The position numbers and the translations under genes were made by a program. The notes beneath the pieces were generated by a model, which was not told the DNA's origin, did no database searches, and worked only from the letters and a program-made list of their open reading frames with translations. This document shows positions 1 to 8,549 of a stretch of DNA of 64,000 nucleotides, one piece after another. The DNA comes from Helicobacter pylori (GTDB taxonomy: Bacteria > Campylobacterota > Campylobacteria > Campylobacterales > Helicobacteraceae), in contig NZ_CP122954.1 in assembly GCF_030323545.1 (NCBI RefSeq), positions 372,001 to 436,000 on the forward strand, in the 5' to 3' direction. How positions within the stretch are numbered: position 1 is the stretch's first letter; the number at the start of each line of letters is the position of its first letter.

Positions 1-1232
1 AAAATTTTTATACTCTCCCACAGAGATATTTTTGCTGATTTCAAAAGATCATCGTATTGGTATCGCCTAATTTTTGAATTTGATAACAATTCCATTTTTT
101 CCAAATAAAACTGGCACATCATGTATTTCATATCTTTAGACTCATCATTAACAACATGGCTTGCTACATACTCTTTGCATGTTTGTTGGATATTATCCAG
201 CAAAACATCATCATTAAACTCTAGCGTTTTTTGATTTTCGCAGTAACCTTCAATTTTTTGGATCAGTAACTCTTTTTTTCGCTCAAAATCCTTTCTTGCT
301 TCATCATATTTCTTAACATTTGATTCAAACTCCTCAAATTGTTTTTTAAAATTTTCATTGATAGGGTATTTTTCGTCTATCTCTTTAATAATATCCTTAA
401 TCAACTCTGATGGTCTTTCTTGAGATTGTTTATTTTGTAAAACTTCAATTTTTGGTGTGAATTTTGTATTAGAGTCTTTAAAAATTTCATATAAAGCTTC
501 TATCCTTTTTGAGATATATTCCACATCTTTCGGTTTGATTTCATTTTTACTAAGTTTTTCAAAATGAGAATAAATTTTTGCTAACTGATTTTGTCTGTTT
601 TTCCCCATTATAAAAAATTGATTGGGTTTGTATTCTTTGTTAGGAGCGTTATGCTCTATAATTTCTCTCATGCACTGACAAAAAACTTTAATCAATTGAT
701 TGTTAGCGCTCAAATGTTTAATTAATTCTTTGAAAAGCAGATTGCGGTTTTGTTTAGTTGAAAATGCACTCAATTTCAATTTTTCTTTGTAGGATTTTAA
801 AAACGAATCTAATGCGCCATAAGACATGATGAGGTTTATAAAACTCCCCACAAAAACACAAAAAGGATAGCTGATTAGTATTTTTGATAATTCTTTTAAT
901 CCTTCGCTATTTTCTTTAGTTTGGATCTTCAAATCCACGCAAGAAAAACCTGTGATTTTATGATCAAGGATTGTTTCTTCTTCTAGGCTCAAAATGGCGC
1001 CTTCAGACTCATGGGCTTTGAAATAATCTTCCTCACTACAAAGTTTGACATCCGCATCATTAAAGATTTTCAAAGCTTCTAAAACATTGCTTTTACCGAC
1101 ATTGTTTTCTCCCACCAAGATCACCAACCCCCCATGTTTTTCAAAACTTGAATTTAAAAGCAACTCTGCAGGCAAGTTTTTACCCAAATTCCTAAATCGG
1201 TGCAATTTCAAAACACGCTTATAAAATTTCAT
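1..1232 (-). CDS. AAA/OLD-like ATPase, 3' end outside window
   Basis: The reverse strand is open from an ATG at 1232 to the window edge (410 codons), so the C-terminus is missing. The N-terminus starts [13 protein letters not shown] and has a Walker A motif GENNVGKS at residues 41-48, preceded by hydrophobic LVILV. This is the layout of RecF/SMC/OLD-type ATPases that act on DNA. Residues from about 270 are rich in K, E and D and look like a coiled coil. Walker B and any TOPRIM nuclease domain would lie beyond the edge, so it cannot be said whether this is an OLD nuclease or a plain ATPase. The gene is divergent from mrp with 99 bp between the starts. ATPase fold is fairly sure; role is unknown. 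Confidence 0.75.
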   Translation of the reverse strand, partial: MKFYKRVLKLHRFRNLGKNLPAELLLNSSFEKHGGLVILVGENNVGKSNVLEALKIFNDADVKLCSEEDYFKAHESEGAILSLEEETILDHKITGFSCVDLKIQTKENSEGLKELSKILISYPFCVFVGSFINLIMSYGALDSFLKSYKEKLKLSAFSTKQNRNLLFKELIKHLSANNQLIKVFCQCMREIIEHNAPNKEYKPNQFFIMGKNRQNQLAKIYSHFEKLSKNEIKPKDVEYISKRIEALYEIFKDSNTKFTPKIEVLQNKQSQERPSELIKDIIKEIDEKYPINENFKKQFEEFESNVKKYDEARKDFERKKELLIQKIEGYCENQKTLEFNDDVLLDNIQQTCKEYVASHVVNDESKDMKYMMCQFYLEKMELLSNSKIRRYQYDDLLKSAKISLWESIKI

Positions 1233-1331
1233 GCCCTATCCTTTTTTGAAAACGCAAATTTAATTTATAATGTAAAATTAAACAAAACATGCTATAAAGA
1301 AAATCCAAATACTATCATTTTAAGGATTAAA

Positions 1332-2438
1332 ATGCTCACCCAAGAAGATGTCTTAAACGCGTTAAAAACGATTATTTACCCTAATTTTGAAAAGGATATT
1401 GTCAGCTTTGGTTTTGTCAAAAATATCGCTTTGCATGACAAGCAATTAGGGCTTTTAATAGAAATCCCCTCAAGCTCTGAAGAAACGAGCGCGATTTTAA
1501 GGGAAAATATCTCCAAAGCGATGCAAGAAATAGGTGTGAAGGCTTTGAATTTGGATATTAAAACCCCACCTAAACCGCAAGCCCCAAAGCCCACCGCTAA
1601 AAATCTGGCTAAAAACATTAAACATGTAGTTATGATAAGCTCTGGGAAAGGCGGTGTGGGTAAAAGCACCACCAGCGTGAATTTAAGCATCGCTTTAGCG
1701 AATTTGAACCAAAAAGTGGGGTTACTAGACGCTGATGTGTATGGCCCTAATATCCCCAGAATGATGGGCTTACAAAACGCTGATGTGATCATGGATCCTA
1801 GCGGTAAAAAACTCATTCCTTTAAAAGCTTTTGGCGTTTCTGTGATGAGCATGGGGCTTTTGTATGATGAAGGGCAGAGTCTCATTTGGAGAGGACCCAT
1901 GCTTATGCGAGCGATTGAGCAGATGCTAAGCGATATTATTTGGGGGGATTTAGATGTGCTAGTGGTGGATATGCCCCCAGGAACAGGCGATGCGCAACTC
2001 ACGCTAGCCCAAGCTGTGCCATTGAGCGCAGGAATTACTGTTACTACGCCTCAAATAGTGAGTTTAGATGACGCTAAACGGAGTTTGGACATGTTTAAGA
2101 AACTACACATTCCTATTGCAGGCATTGTAGAAAATATGGGGAGTTTTGTGTGTGAGCATTGCAAGAAAGAGAGTGAGATTTTTGGCTCAAATTCCATGAA
2201 TGAATTGTTAGAAGCTTACCACACGCGGATTTTAGCCAAGCTCCCTTTAGAGCCTAAAGTGCGTTTAGGTGGGGATAGGGGCGAACCGATTGTGATCTCT
2301 CACCCTAACAGCGTGAGCGCTAAGATTTTTGAAAAAATGGCGCAAGATTTAAGCGCTTTTTTAGACAAAGTAGAAAAAGAAAAACTAGCCGATAACAAGG
2401 ACATCCAGCCCACACAAACGCATGCTTGCTCGCATTAG
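1332..2438 (+). CDS. mrp: Mrp/ApbC family Fe-S cluster carrier ATPase
   Basis: A 368-aa protein of the Mrp/NBP35 family, which holds and transfers Fe-S clusters in the cytoplasm. Residues 1-75 are the DUF59/MIP18-like domain. The deviant Walker A motif [11 protein letters not shown] is at 103-113, followed by [14 protein letters not shown] and [16 protein letters not shown] motif near residue 275 is the usual cluster-binding CxxC. The open frame extends upstream to 1200, but the ATG at 1332 has a good ribosome binding site (AAGGA at 1322-1326, 5-nt spacing) and gives the family's normal N-terminus. The gene converges on the glycosyltransferase and shares a hairpin terminator with it. Matches HP0207. 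Confidence 0.93.
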   Translation: MLTQEDVLNALKTIIYPNFEKDIVSFGFVKNIALHDKQLGLLIEIPSSSEETSAILRENISKAMQEIGVKALNLDIKTPPKPQAPKPTAKNLAKNIKHVVMISSGKGGVGKSTTSVNLSIALANLNQKVGLLDADVYGPNIPRMMGLQNADVIMDPSGKKLIPLKAFGVSVMSMGLLYDEGQSLIWRGPMLMRAIEQMLSDIIWGDLDVLVVDMPPGTGDAQLTLAQAVPLSAGITVTTPQIVSLDDAKRSLDMFKKLHIPIAGIVENMGSFVCEHCKKESEIFGSNSMNELLEAYHTRILAKLPLEPKVRLGGDRGEPIVISHPNSVSAKIFEKMAQDLSAFLDKVEKEKLADNKDIQPTQTHACSH

Positions 2439-2442
2439 TTTT

Positions 2443-2467
2443 AAAAAGGGTTTTAAAAAACCCTTTT
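2443..2467. terminator. Bidirectional hairpin between mrp and glycosyltransferase
   Basis: AAAAGGG and CCCTTTT arms with A/T tracts on both sides lie between the two convergent genes and overlap the glycosyltransferase stop codon. The symmetry suits a rho-independent terminator in both directions. Confidence 0.6.
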
Positions 2468-3612
2468 AATGAATCGCTTCGCTTTTTGTTTGGCTTTAAA
2501 AAGCAAAAATTCTATAAGGAGTTTAGAAGAAAGCCTGGGCAGAAGAAATTCAAAAGAATGCCGCTTGTCTGAAAAAGACAGGATTTGATGAAGAGCGTGG
2601 ATTTCTTTATCCTTGTTTTGAAGGGATTCAAAGAGGTGATCTAAAAAAGAAGCGTTAAAATAGGCGTCTTTAAAAGGCGTTTGAACTAGCGTTTCATGCC
2701 ATTTTTTCGCGCCAATGACGCTGAAGAGTTTCCAGGGTTTATCGCCCCAAAAATGCAGCATGCACGCTTCTTTAATGCTAGGGAATGATGGCGTATCAAG
2801 GAAACTAGGGTGGGCATTGTAGGAATAAGGCAATTCTAAAATCCTCCCACGGCACACAAAACACAAAGCATCTTGATCGTTAAATAAAAGTTTTTCATTT
2901 TTCAAAAGGAAAAATCCAATCAATTGGTTTTCAAGATTTTCTTTACGCCATGATTTTAAATTTAAGGCTAAAAACCCGGCGTTAAAGTAGTTGTCAAAAA
3001 GGATTTGAGCTTCTTTTAAATCAGGGAAAGCGTCAGCGACACCGATAGATTTTGCGCGCATTTGGCGTAATTCGTATAAATCTTTAGCCGAATTTCTGTT
3101 CATAGCGATCAAATCTTTTTCTCTCACAGCCCCAAAATAATGATTATCAAGGGGGACAAAAAAGCTTTCGCTAATATCGCCCACAAACAAAGTGTCCACA
3201 TCAAACATGATCATCTTATCGTATTTCGGGAAAAGGGAGGCAAAAAAGAAACGGCACATGATCATTTTAGAAAAGCGTTTTTGCGAAAAAGCATTGAGTT
3301 TTAAATACAATTTTTTAATTTCACTCGCTATTAAAGGATCAAGTTTGCGGTAATTATGGCGTGGTTCTAGTTCTTCATTAGAAATATCCAAAAACTCTAT
3401 ACTGGAAAAAGCGCTAAAAGGAGCGATCGTTTCTTCTAATTTGGTTATATTTTCTAGGCTTAAATCCTCCACCAAACAATGGATTTTATAAAAGAGTTTT
3501 ACTCTCTCTCTCTCTCTCGTTTGGCGTGCGCTAGCATGGAATACAAACTCACGCCAGCAGGGATACAATAATTATTATCAAAAGCCACGACAATAGGGAT
3601 AATCTCTTGCAT
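2453..3612 (-). CDS. GT8-family LPS glycosyltransferase, phase OFF
   Basis: An RfaJ-like family 8 glycosyltransferase, expected to add a hexose to the LPS core or O-chain at the inner membrane. The family N-terminus (IPIVVAFDNNYCIPAGVSLY) begins at an ATG at 3612 with an AAGGA site 6 nt upstream, but it lies in a different frame from the rest. The frames meet at an AG repeat (3502-3518). With the present repeat length the ATG frame runs straight into TAA, so no full protein is made. One AG unit fewer (or two more) would restore a protein of about 385 aa. The downstream frame holds the metal-binding DVD in MFDVDTLF. An internal start could give only an N-terminally truncated form. Matches HP0208; neighbours are mrp (downstream) and a sugar exporter (upstream, divergent). 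Confidence 0.88.
3502..3518. repeat. Dinucleotide (CT/AG) contingency repeat
   Basis: Seventeen bases of alternating CT (AG on the coding strand) sit about 32 codons into the glycosyltransferase gene. Slipped-strand mispairing here moves the downstream frame by 2 nt per unit. The present length gives a stop codon directly after the repeat. Confidence 0.9.
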
Positions 3613-3678
3613 GCGTAATCCTTAAATCTTTAAATTGAACCCGCTTTTTGTAAAAAAAGGGGGGAGATCTGTAATTTT

Positions 3679-3703
3679 ATCGTTTTTTTTTTTTCAAAAC
3701 GAT
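3679..3703. promoter_or_regulatory. T12 tract within inverted repeat, possible length-variable promoter
   Basis: Twelve Ts (3683-3694) are flanked by ATCGTTTT/AAAACGAT arms. On the reverse strand the tract is an A12 run just upstream of a TAAAAT-like -10 (3674-3679), 60-70 bp before the glycosyltransferase ATG. On the forward strand it is about 170 bp before the SotB-like gene. Homopolymers in such places often change promoter strength in H. pylori; here this is inferred from position only. The 3613-3861 interval holds no gene. Confidence 0.4.
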
Positions 3704-3861
3704 AATGAGCGTATCAAAGCTTGTGGAGCGATGAAGCAAGAAAAAGCCCAATCGCTTTAGCGGTTGGGTAATCCATTCAGCTCCAATTTACAAGCGATTA
3801 AAATTTTTGTCCTATACTCCAAGCTTTCAAATTGAATAAAATTTAACCCTTTAAGATTTAA

Positions 3862-5037
3862 ATGATGATAACCAAACAATCGTATCAAAAGTTCGCCTTA
3901 ATGCGGGTTTTTGTGTTTTCGCTTTCGGCGTTTATTTTTAACACCACGGAGTTTGTCCCTGTCGCACTTCTGTCAGACATTGCGAAAAGCTTTGAAATGG
4001 AGAGTGCAACAGTGGGGCTTATGATCACTCTTTATGCGTGGGTGGTGTCTCTTGGCTCATTGCCTTTGATGCTATTTAGCGCTAAAATTGAAAGGAAACG
4101 CTTATTGCTTTTTCTTTTTGCTCTTTTTATTCTCAGCCATATCCTTTCAGCGTTAGCGTGGGATTTTTGGGTGCTACTCCTTTCTCGTATGGGCATCGCT
4201 TTTGCCCATTCTATTTTTTGGTCCATCACGGCTTCTTTAGTCATTCGTGTCGCGCCAAGAAATAAAAAACAACAGGCTTTAGGGCTGTTAGCGTTAGGGA
4301 GTTCGTTAGCGATGATTTTAGGGTTGCCGCTTGGGAGGATCATTGGGCAAATTCTAGATTGGCGCTCTACTTTTGGCGTGATCGGGGGCGTTGCGACTCT
4401 TATAATGCTACTTATGTGGAAATTGCTCCCGCATTTACCGAGTAGAAACGCAGGCACGCTCGCAAGTGTCCCTATATTAATGAAACGGCCGCTTTTAATG
4501 GGGATTTATTTGCTTGTGATCATGGTTATTTCTGGACATTTCACCACTTATAGCTATATTGAGCCTTTTATCATTCAAATCAGCCAATTTTCTCCTGACA
4601 TTACAACGCTAATGTTGTTTGTGTTTGGGTTAGCAGGCGTGGCAGGGAGTTTTTTGTTCGGCCGTTTGTATGCGAAAAATTCAAGAAAATTTATCGCTTT
4701 TGCGATGGTTTTAGTCATTTGCCCGCAACTCTTGCTTTTTGTGTTTAAAAATTCAGAGTGGGTGGTTTTCTTGCAAATTTTCTTATGGGGGATTGGGATC
4801 ACTTCGCTTGGGATTTCCTTGCAAATGAGGGTGTTACAGCTCGCACCAGATGCCACGGATGTTGCGAGCGCGATTTATTCGGGGAGCTATAATGTGGGGA
4901 TTGGAGCAGGAGCATTGTTTGGCAGTATTGTGATCCACCAATTAGGGCTAGGGTATATTGGCTTTGTGGGTGGGGCTTTGGGGTTGTTGGCGCTATTTTG
5001 GCTTAGATTCATTACGATAAAGTTTAAAAAAACATAA
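3862..5037 (+). CDS. MFS sugar efflux transporter (SotB/YdeA-like)
   Basis: A 391-aa inner-membrane protein with 12 predicted hydrophobic segments. It closely follows the E. coli SotB/YdeA pattern: FIFNTTEFVPVALLSDIA in helix 1, SRMGIAFAHSIFWSITASL in helix 4, and LAPDATDVASAIYSGSYNVG near the C-terminus. SotB-type proteins export arabinose and related sugars with proton antiport; the H. pylori substrate is unknown. There are two in-frame ATGs at 3862 and 3865 and no strong ribosome binding site. It is divergent from the glycosyltransferase and matches HP1185. Confidence 0.88.
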   Translation: MMITKQSYQKFALMRVFVFSLSAFIFNTTEFVPVALLSDIAKSFEMESATVGLMITLYAWVVSLGSLPLMLFSAKIERKRLLLFLFALFILSHILSALAWDFWVLLLSRMGIAFAHSIFWSITASLVIRVAPRNKKQQALGLLALGSSLAMILGLPLGRIIGQILDWRSTFGVIGGVATLIMLLMWKLLPHLPSRNAGTLASVPILMKRPLLMGIYLLVIMVISGHFTTYSYIEPFIIQISQFSPDITTLMLFVFGLAGVAGSFLFGRLYAKNSRKFIAFAMVLVICPQLLLFVFKNSEWVVFLQIFLWGIGITSLGISLQMRVLQLAPDATDVASAIYSGSYNVGIGAGALFGSIVIHQLGLGYIGFVGGALGLLALFWLRFITIKFKKT

Positions 5038-5204
5038 AGAGCGTTAAAAGGATTAGCCCAATAAAGGAAATCCCTTTTTTGCTAAAAACCATTTTTTAAA
5101 ATTTAATGATACGGCTTGAATCCAACCGCGCTAACGGACAGATTGTCTCTCTTTTTATGTTAAAATAGAAAAATTTGTCATAAATTTTAATGTGTGGTTT
5201 TTAA

Positions 5205-6584
5205 ATGCTAAAAAAAAAGATTGATTTGCATAAAGATTCTATAAGAAAGCTCTTTTTTTATTATTTTATCCCTTTAGCTTTTTCTATGATTTCACTTTCC
5301 ACTTACTCTATGATAGATGGCATGTTTGTGGGCAAGAAACTGGGTAAAGAAGCTATCGCTGCAGTCAATATCGCATGGCCTATTTTTCCAGGGCTTATTG
5401 CGTATGAATTGCTTTTTGGTTTTGGGGCAGCGAGTATTGTGGGGTATTTTTTGGGTCAAAATAAAACCCATAGGGCTAGGCTTGTGTTTAGCAGCGTGTT
5501 TTATTTTGTCGCTATAAGCGCCTTTATTTTGAGCATGGCGTTATTGCCGTTTAGTGAAACTATCGCGCGTTTTTTTGGGAGCAATGACGCTTTATTGGGC
5601 ATGTCCAAACGCTACATTGAAATCATTTTAATGGGCGCGGTTTTTATGGTTTTGCACCCTTTGGCGGATGTTTTTGTGGTGAATGACAAACGCCCCATTT
5701 TAGCGATGGTAGCGATGTTAGTTGGCTCGTTAGCGAATATCTTTTTCAACTACTTGTTTATTTTTGTGTTGGAAGTGGGGGTTCAAGGCAGCGCGATAGC
5801 CACCGTGATAGGGCATGCGATAGGGGTTTTAGTCTTAATGCAGCATTTTTGGCGCAAAAAAGGGCAATTGTATTTCATCAAGCGTTTTTCTTTGTCTTCA
5901 GTCATTTCTTCAGCCAAAAGCGGCGTGCCTCAAAGCACGGCAGAATTTAGCGCTTCTATTATGATTTTATTGTTTAATACCGCTATCATGCACACTGCAG
6001 GGGAAAGGTTTGTGAGCATGTATGGGATCGTTATGTATAATGCGATTGTCTTTTTTACGACTTTGTTTGCGATTTCTCAAGGCATCCAACCGATCGCGAG
6101 CTTTAGCTATGGGGCTAGAAATTTAGAATGCGTGAAAGAGGTGTTTGCCTTTGGTTTGAAAGCGGCGTTTTGTATAGGGATTGTTTTCTATGGCGCTTAT
6201 TATTTCTTAGATGAATTTTTAATCAAGCTTTATTTGCAGCCAAGCGAACAAGACCCCCTTTTTATGCAAGAGACTAAAAGAGCGATGAATATTTATTATG
6301 TGGGCTATGTTTTTTTAGGCATGACTTTGTTGTGCGCGGTGTTTTTCCAATCCATCCAACGCGCTAAAAGTTCGTTTATTATCACCCTTTCGCACACGCT
6401 AGGGTTTATTATTGTCCTATTGCCGATTTTAAGCCATTTCTATGGGATTGATGGGGTTTGGGTAACTTACCCTATCGCGCAATTTTTAGCGTTTTTAGTA
6501 GCGTTAGGGGTAACTTATTACGAAATCAAAAAAGGGGTTTTTACCACTTATAAAGAGAAAAACCCTATCGCTTTGAAAACTTAA
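5205..6584 (+). CDS. MATE-family efflux transporter
   Basis: A 459-aa membrane protein with about 12 helices. The N-terminal YFIPLAFSMISLSTYSMIDG and the two similar halves are typical of MATE (multidrug and toxin extrusion) proteins that use a Na+ or H+ gradient. Codons 2-5 contain nine consecutive As (5210-5218), so a one-base slip just after the start would abolish translation; the gene is in frame here. No clear Shine-Dalgarno site precedes the ATG. The NapA antiporter gene follows after 25 bp, suggesting co-transcription. Matches HP1184; substrate unknown. Confidence 0.9.
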   Translation: MLKKKIDLHKDSIRKLFFYYFIPLAFSMISLSTYSMIDGMFVGKKLGKEAIAAVNIAWPIFPGLIAYELLFGFGAASIVGYFLGQNKTHRARLVFSSVFYFVAISAFILSMALLPFSETIARFFGSNDALLGMSKRYIEIILMGAVFMVLHPLADVFVVNDKRPILAMVAMLVGSLANIFFNYLFIFVLEVGVQGSAIATVIGHAIGVLVLMQHFWRKKGQLYFIKRFSLSSVISSAKSGVPQSTAEFSASIMILLFNTAIMHTAGERFVSMYGIVMYNAIVFFTTLFAISQGIQPIASFSYGARNLECVKEVFAFGLKAAFCIGIVFYGAYYFLDEFLIKLYLQPSEQDPLFMQETKRAMNIYYVGYVFLGMTLLCAVFFQSIQRAKSSFIITLSHTLGFIIVLLPILSHFYGIDGVWVTYPIAQFLAFLVALGVTYYEIKKGVFTTYKEKNPIALKT

Positions 6585-6609
6585 CCAATAAATAAGGTAA
6601 AATTAAGAC

Positions 6610-7761
6610 ATGCATGCAGAATTTTTCACTTTCGCGCTCATCATGCTTTTAATTGTGATGGCCCCTTATATGTCTAGAATCTCTCGTTTGCCTATCACGG
6701 TTGTGGAGATTTTATTTGGATCGGTTGGGGCGTATGCGGGTTTTATTGAGCCTACTAAGGGCTTTGAAATCATGTCCGAAATTGGCTTTTTGTTTTTAAT
6801 GTTTTTGTGCGGTTTGGAAGTGGAAATTTATTTGTTTAAAAAATTAGGGGTTTCTCTTTTAAAACGCATTTTTGCTTATCTGTTGATTTTATACACGCTT
6901 TCATTCATTCTTACTTTTAGCCTTAATTTAGAGCCTATTTTTATGGTGATTTTCCCCATTATTAGTTTGGGCATGATCATGACTTTAGTCAAAGATTATC
7001 GTAAAGAGATTTTGTGGCTTGATTTGGTTTTAAAAGTGGGCGTTATTGGGGAATTGTTAAGCATTTTTGGTTTGGTGGTCGTGGATGGGGTGTATTCGCA
7101 TGGTTTGGGCATGGATTTGATTAAAGATTTAGGCATTCTTATTGTTTTTTTAATCTTAATTATCGTGGCGTTTCAAATCTTTAAGACTTTGTTTTGGTGG
7201 TTCCCGCATTTAAAGCTTTTTGTGATGCCTAAAAGCAGTCAGTTTAACCAAGATGTGCGTTTTTCGCTCATGCTCTTTTTTTCCTTGGTTGCGATCGTGG
7301 TGTGGCTCAAAATAGAAATGGTTTTAGGGGCGTTTCTAGCAGGGTTAGTCGTTTCTACTTTTTTCCCTCACAAATCAGAGCTAATCCACAAGCTCAATGA
7401 TGTGGGTTTTGGGTTTTTTGTGCCTTTGTTTTTCATCCATGTAGGCTCTACTTTAGACTTAAAATTAGTGTTTTTAAACCCGCATTTGATCCTCCAAGGG
7501 GTATTGATTGTCATAGCGATGTTGAGTTTGCACTTGATCACTTCAACCTTATTGTGGCGCAAATACTTTAAAGAAGCCAAGCATTTATTTTCATTCGCCT
7601 TAGGGGCTTCTATGCCTTTAACTTTTTTAGTAACCACTGCAGCAGTTGGTTTAAAAGCGCAAGCGATCTCGCAAAACACCTACTACGCGTTGCTCATGGC
7701 GGCTATCTTTGAAGGGGTATTATTCACGATTGCGATCAAAATACTCAACAAAAAAGCTTAA
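6610..7761 (+). CDS. napA: Na+/H+ antiporter, CPA2 family
   Basis: A 383-aa membrane protein with about 11-12 helices and no C-terminal nucleotide-binding domain, as in NapA rather than KefB. FGSVGAYAGFIEP, LFLMFLCGLEVEIYL and ALGASMPLTFLVTTAAVGLK correspond to the transport core of the CPA2 family. The role would be exchange of Na+ (or K+) for H+ across the inner membrane. It follows the MATE gene by 25 bp and converges on ttcA with an 8-bp gap. Matches HP1183. The symbol rests on family resemblance. Confidence 0.85.
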   Translation: MHAEFFTFALIMLLIVMAPYMSRISRLPITVVEILFGSVGAYAGFIEPTKGFEIMSEIGFLFLMFLCGLEVEIYLFKKLGVSLLKRIFAYLLILYTLSFILTFSLNLEPIFMVIFPIISLGMIMTLVKDYRKEILWLDLVLKVGVIGELLSIFGLVVVDGVYSHGLGMDLIKDLGILIVFLILIIVAFQIFKTLFWWFPHLKLFVMPKSSQFNQDVRFSLMLFFSLVAIVVWLKIEMVLGAFLAGLVVSTFFPHKSELIHKLNDVGFGFFVPLFFIHVGSTLDLKLVFLNPHLILQGVLIVIAMLSLHLITSTLLWRKYFKEAKHLFSFALGASMPLTFLVTTAAVGLKAQAISQNTYYALLMAAIFEGVLFTIAIKILNKKA

Positions 7762-7769
7762 ATGAAAGC

Positions 7770-8531
7770 TTAAGCGTCTAAATATCTAGCGTCGCTAAAG
7801 CTGCTCGCTTGGACATTATTGAACGCATTCTCTAAGCTATCAAAGAAACGAGGGTGCAAGTTTTGCATTTCTTTTAAGAAATTTTTGGTGGCTAATCGCG
7901 CGATAGGGGGCTTATCAGAGGTGGGCTGTTTGGCCGGGCAATTGCAATCAGGGGCGACGGGGATATTTTGAGAAGTGACAAAATGAATGCTGCTGGCTTC
8001 TCGAACCTTAATCAAAGGGCGGATCACCAATAAGCCGTTTTCAGCCCTATAAATGGGGGGCATGCTCCTTAAACTCCCATTATAAGTGAAATTCATAAAA
8101 AAGCTCTCCACCGCATCATCTAAATGGTGCGCGATAGCGACTTTATTATAGCCTTCTTCTAAAGCTTTAGAATACAAAGTCCCTCTCCTCAAACGAGAGC
8201 AAAACGAACAAAATGAGCTTTTTTCACGGCGTTTTTCGTTGATCGTGGCAGCGATTTGGGTGTAAATGATCTCATGCTCAATGCCTTGCTCTTGGCACAA
8301 ATCGCTCAACCATTTCAAATCTTCACCCAAACCATAATGCACGGTAACCGCTTTAAAATCAAATTTGAAAGGGGCATGTTTTTGCATCCTAGCTAAGATG
8401 CAAGCGAGCATGATAGAATCCTTGCCCCCACTCAATCCTAATAAGACTTTATCGCCTTCTTCTATGAGTTTGTAAGTGGCGTTGGTCTTGCCCACAATGT
8501 GTAAGACTTTTTTAGAAATTTCATAGGCCAT
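7770..8531 (-). CDS. ttcA: TtcA-family tRNA 2-thiocytidine synthetase
   Basis: A 253-aa PP-loop ATPase. The ATP-binding SGGKDS is at residues 34-39, a CxxC pair (FCSFC) is at 108 and 111, and a further cysteine pair occurs in APDCNC. This three-cysteine pattern binds the [4Fe-4S] cluster of TtcA, which makes s2C32 in tRNA. TilS is excluded by the cysteines and the short length. Start ATG at 8531. The MFS gene lies 18 bp upstream on the same strand, so the two are probably co-transcribed. Matches HP1182. TtcA-like rather than proven TtcA: other TtcA/TuiA members act on different bases. Confidence 0.85.
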   Translation of the reverse strand: MAYEISKKVLHIVGKTNATYKLIEEGDKVLLGLSGGKDSIMLACILARMQKHAPFKFDFKAVTVHYGLGEDLKWLSDLCQEQGIEHEIIYTQIAATINEKRREKSSFCSFCSRLRRGTLYSKALEEGYNKVAIAHHLDDAVESFFMNFTYNGSLRSMPPIYRAENGLLVIRPLIKVREASSIHFVTSQNIPVAPDCNCPAKQPTSDKPPIARLATKNFLKEMQNLHPRFFDSLENAFNNVQASSFSDARYLDA

Positions 8532-8549
8532 TTTTGATCCTTGATTGTT

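Noticed and set aside
1200..1331. Extended N-terminus of mrp (44 extra codons)
   Set aside because: It overlaps the divergent ATPase start, has no ribosome binding site, and the ATG at 1332 gives the family N-terminus.
1376..2002. 208-codon reverse frame opposite mrp
   Set aside because: Shadow of the conserved mrp gene.
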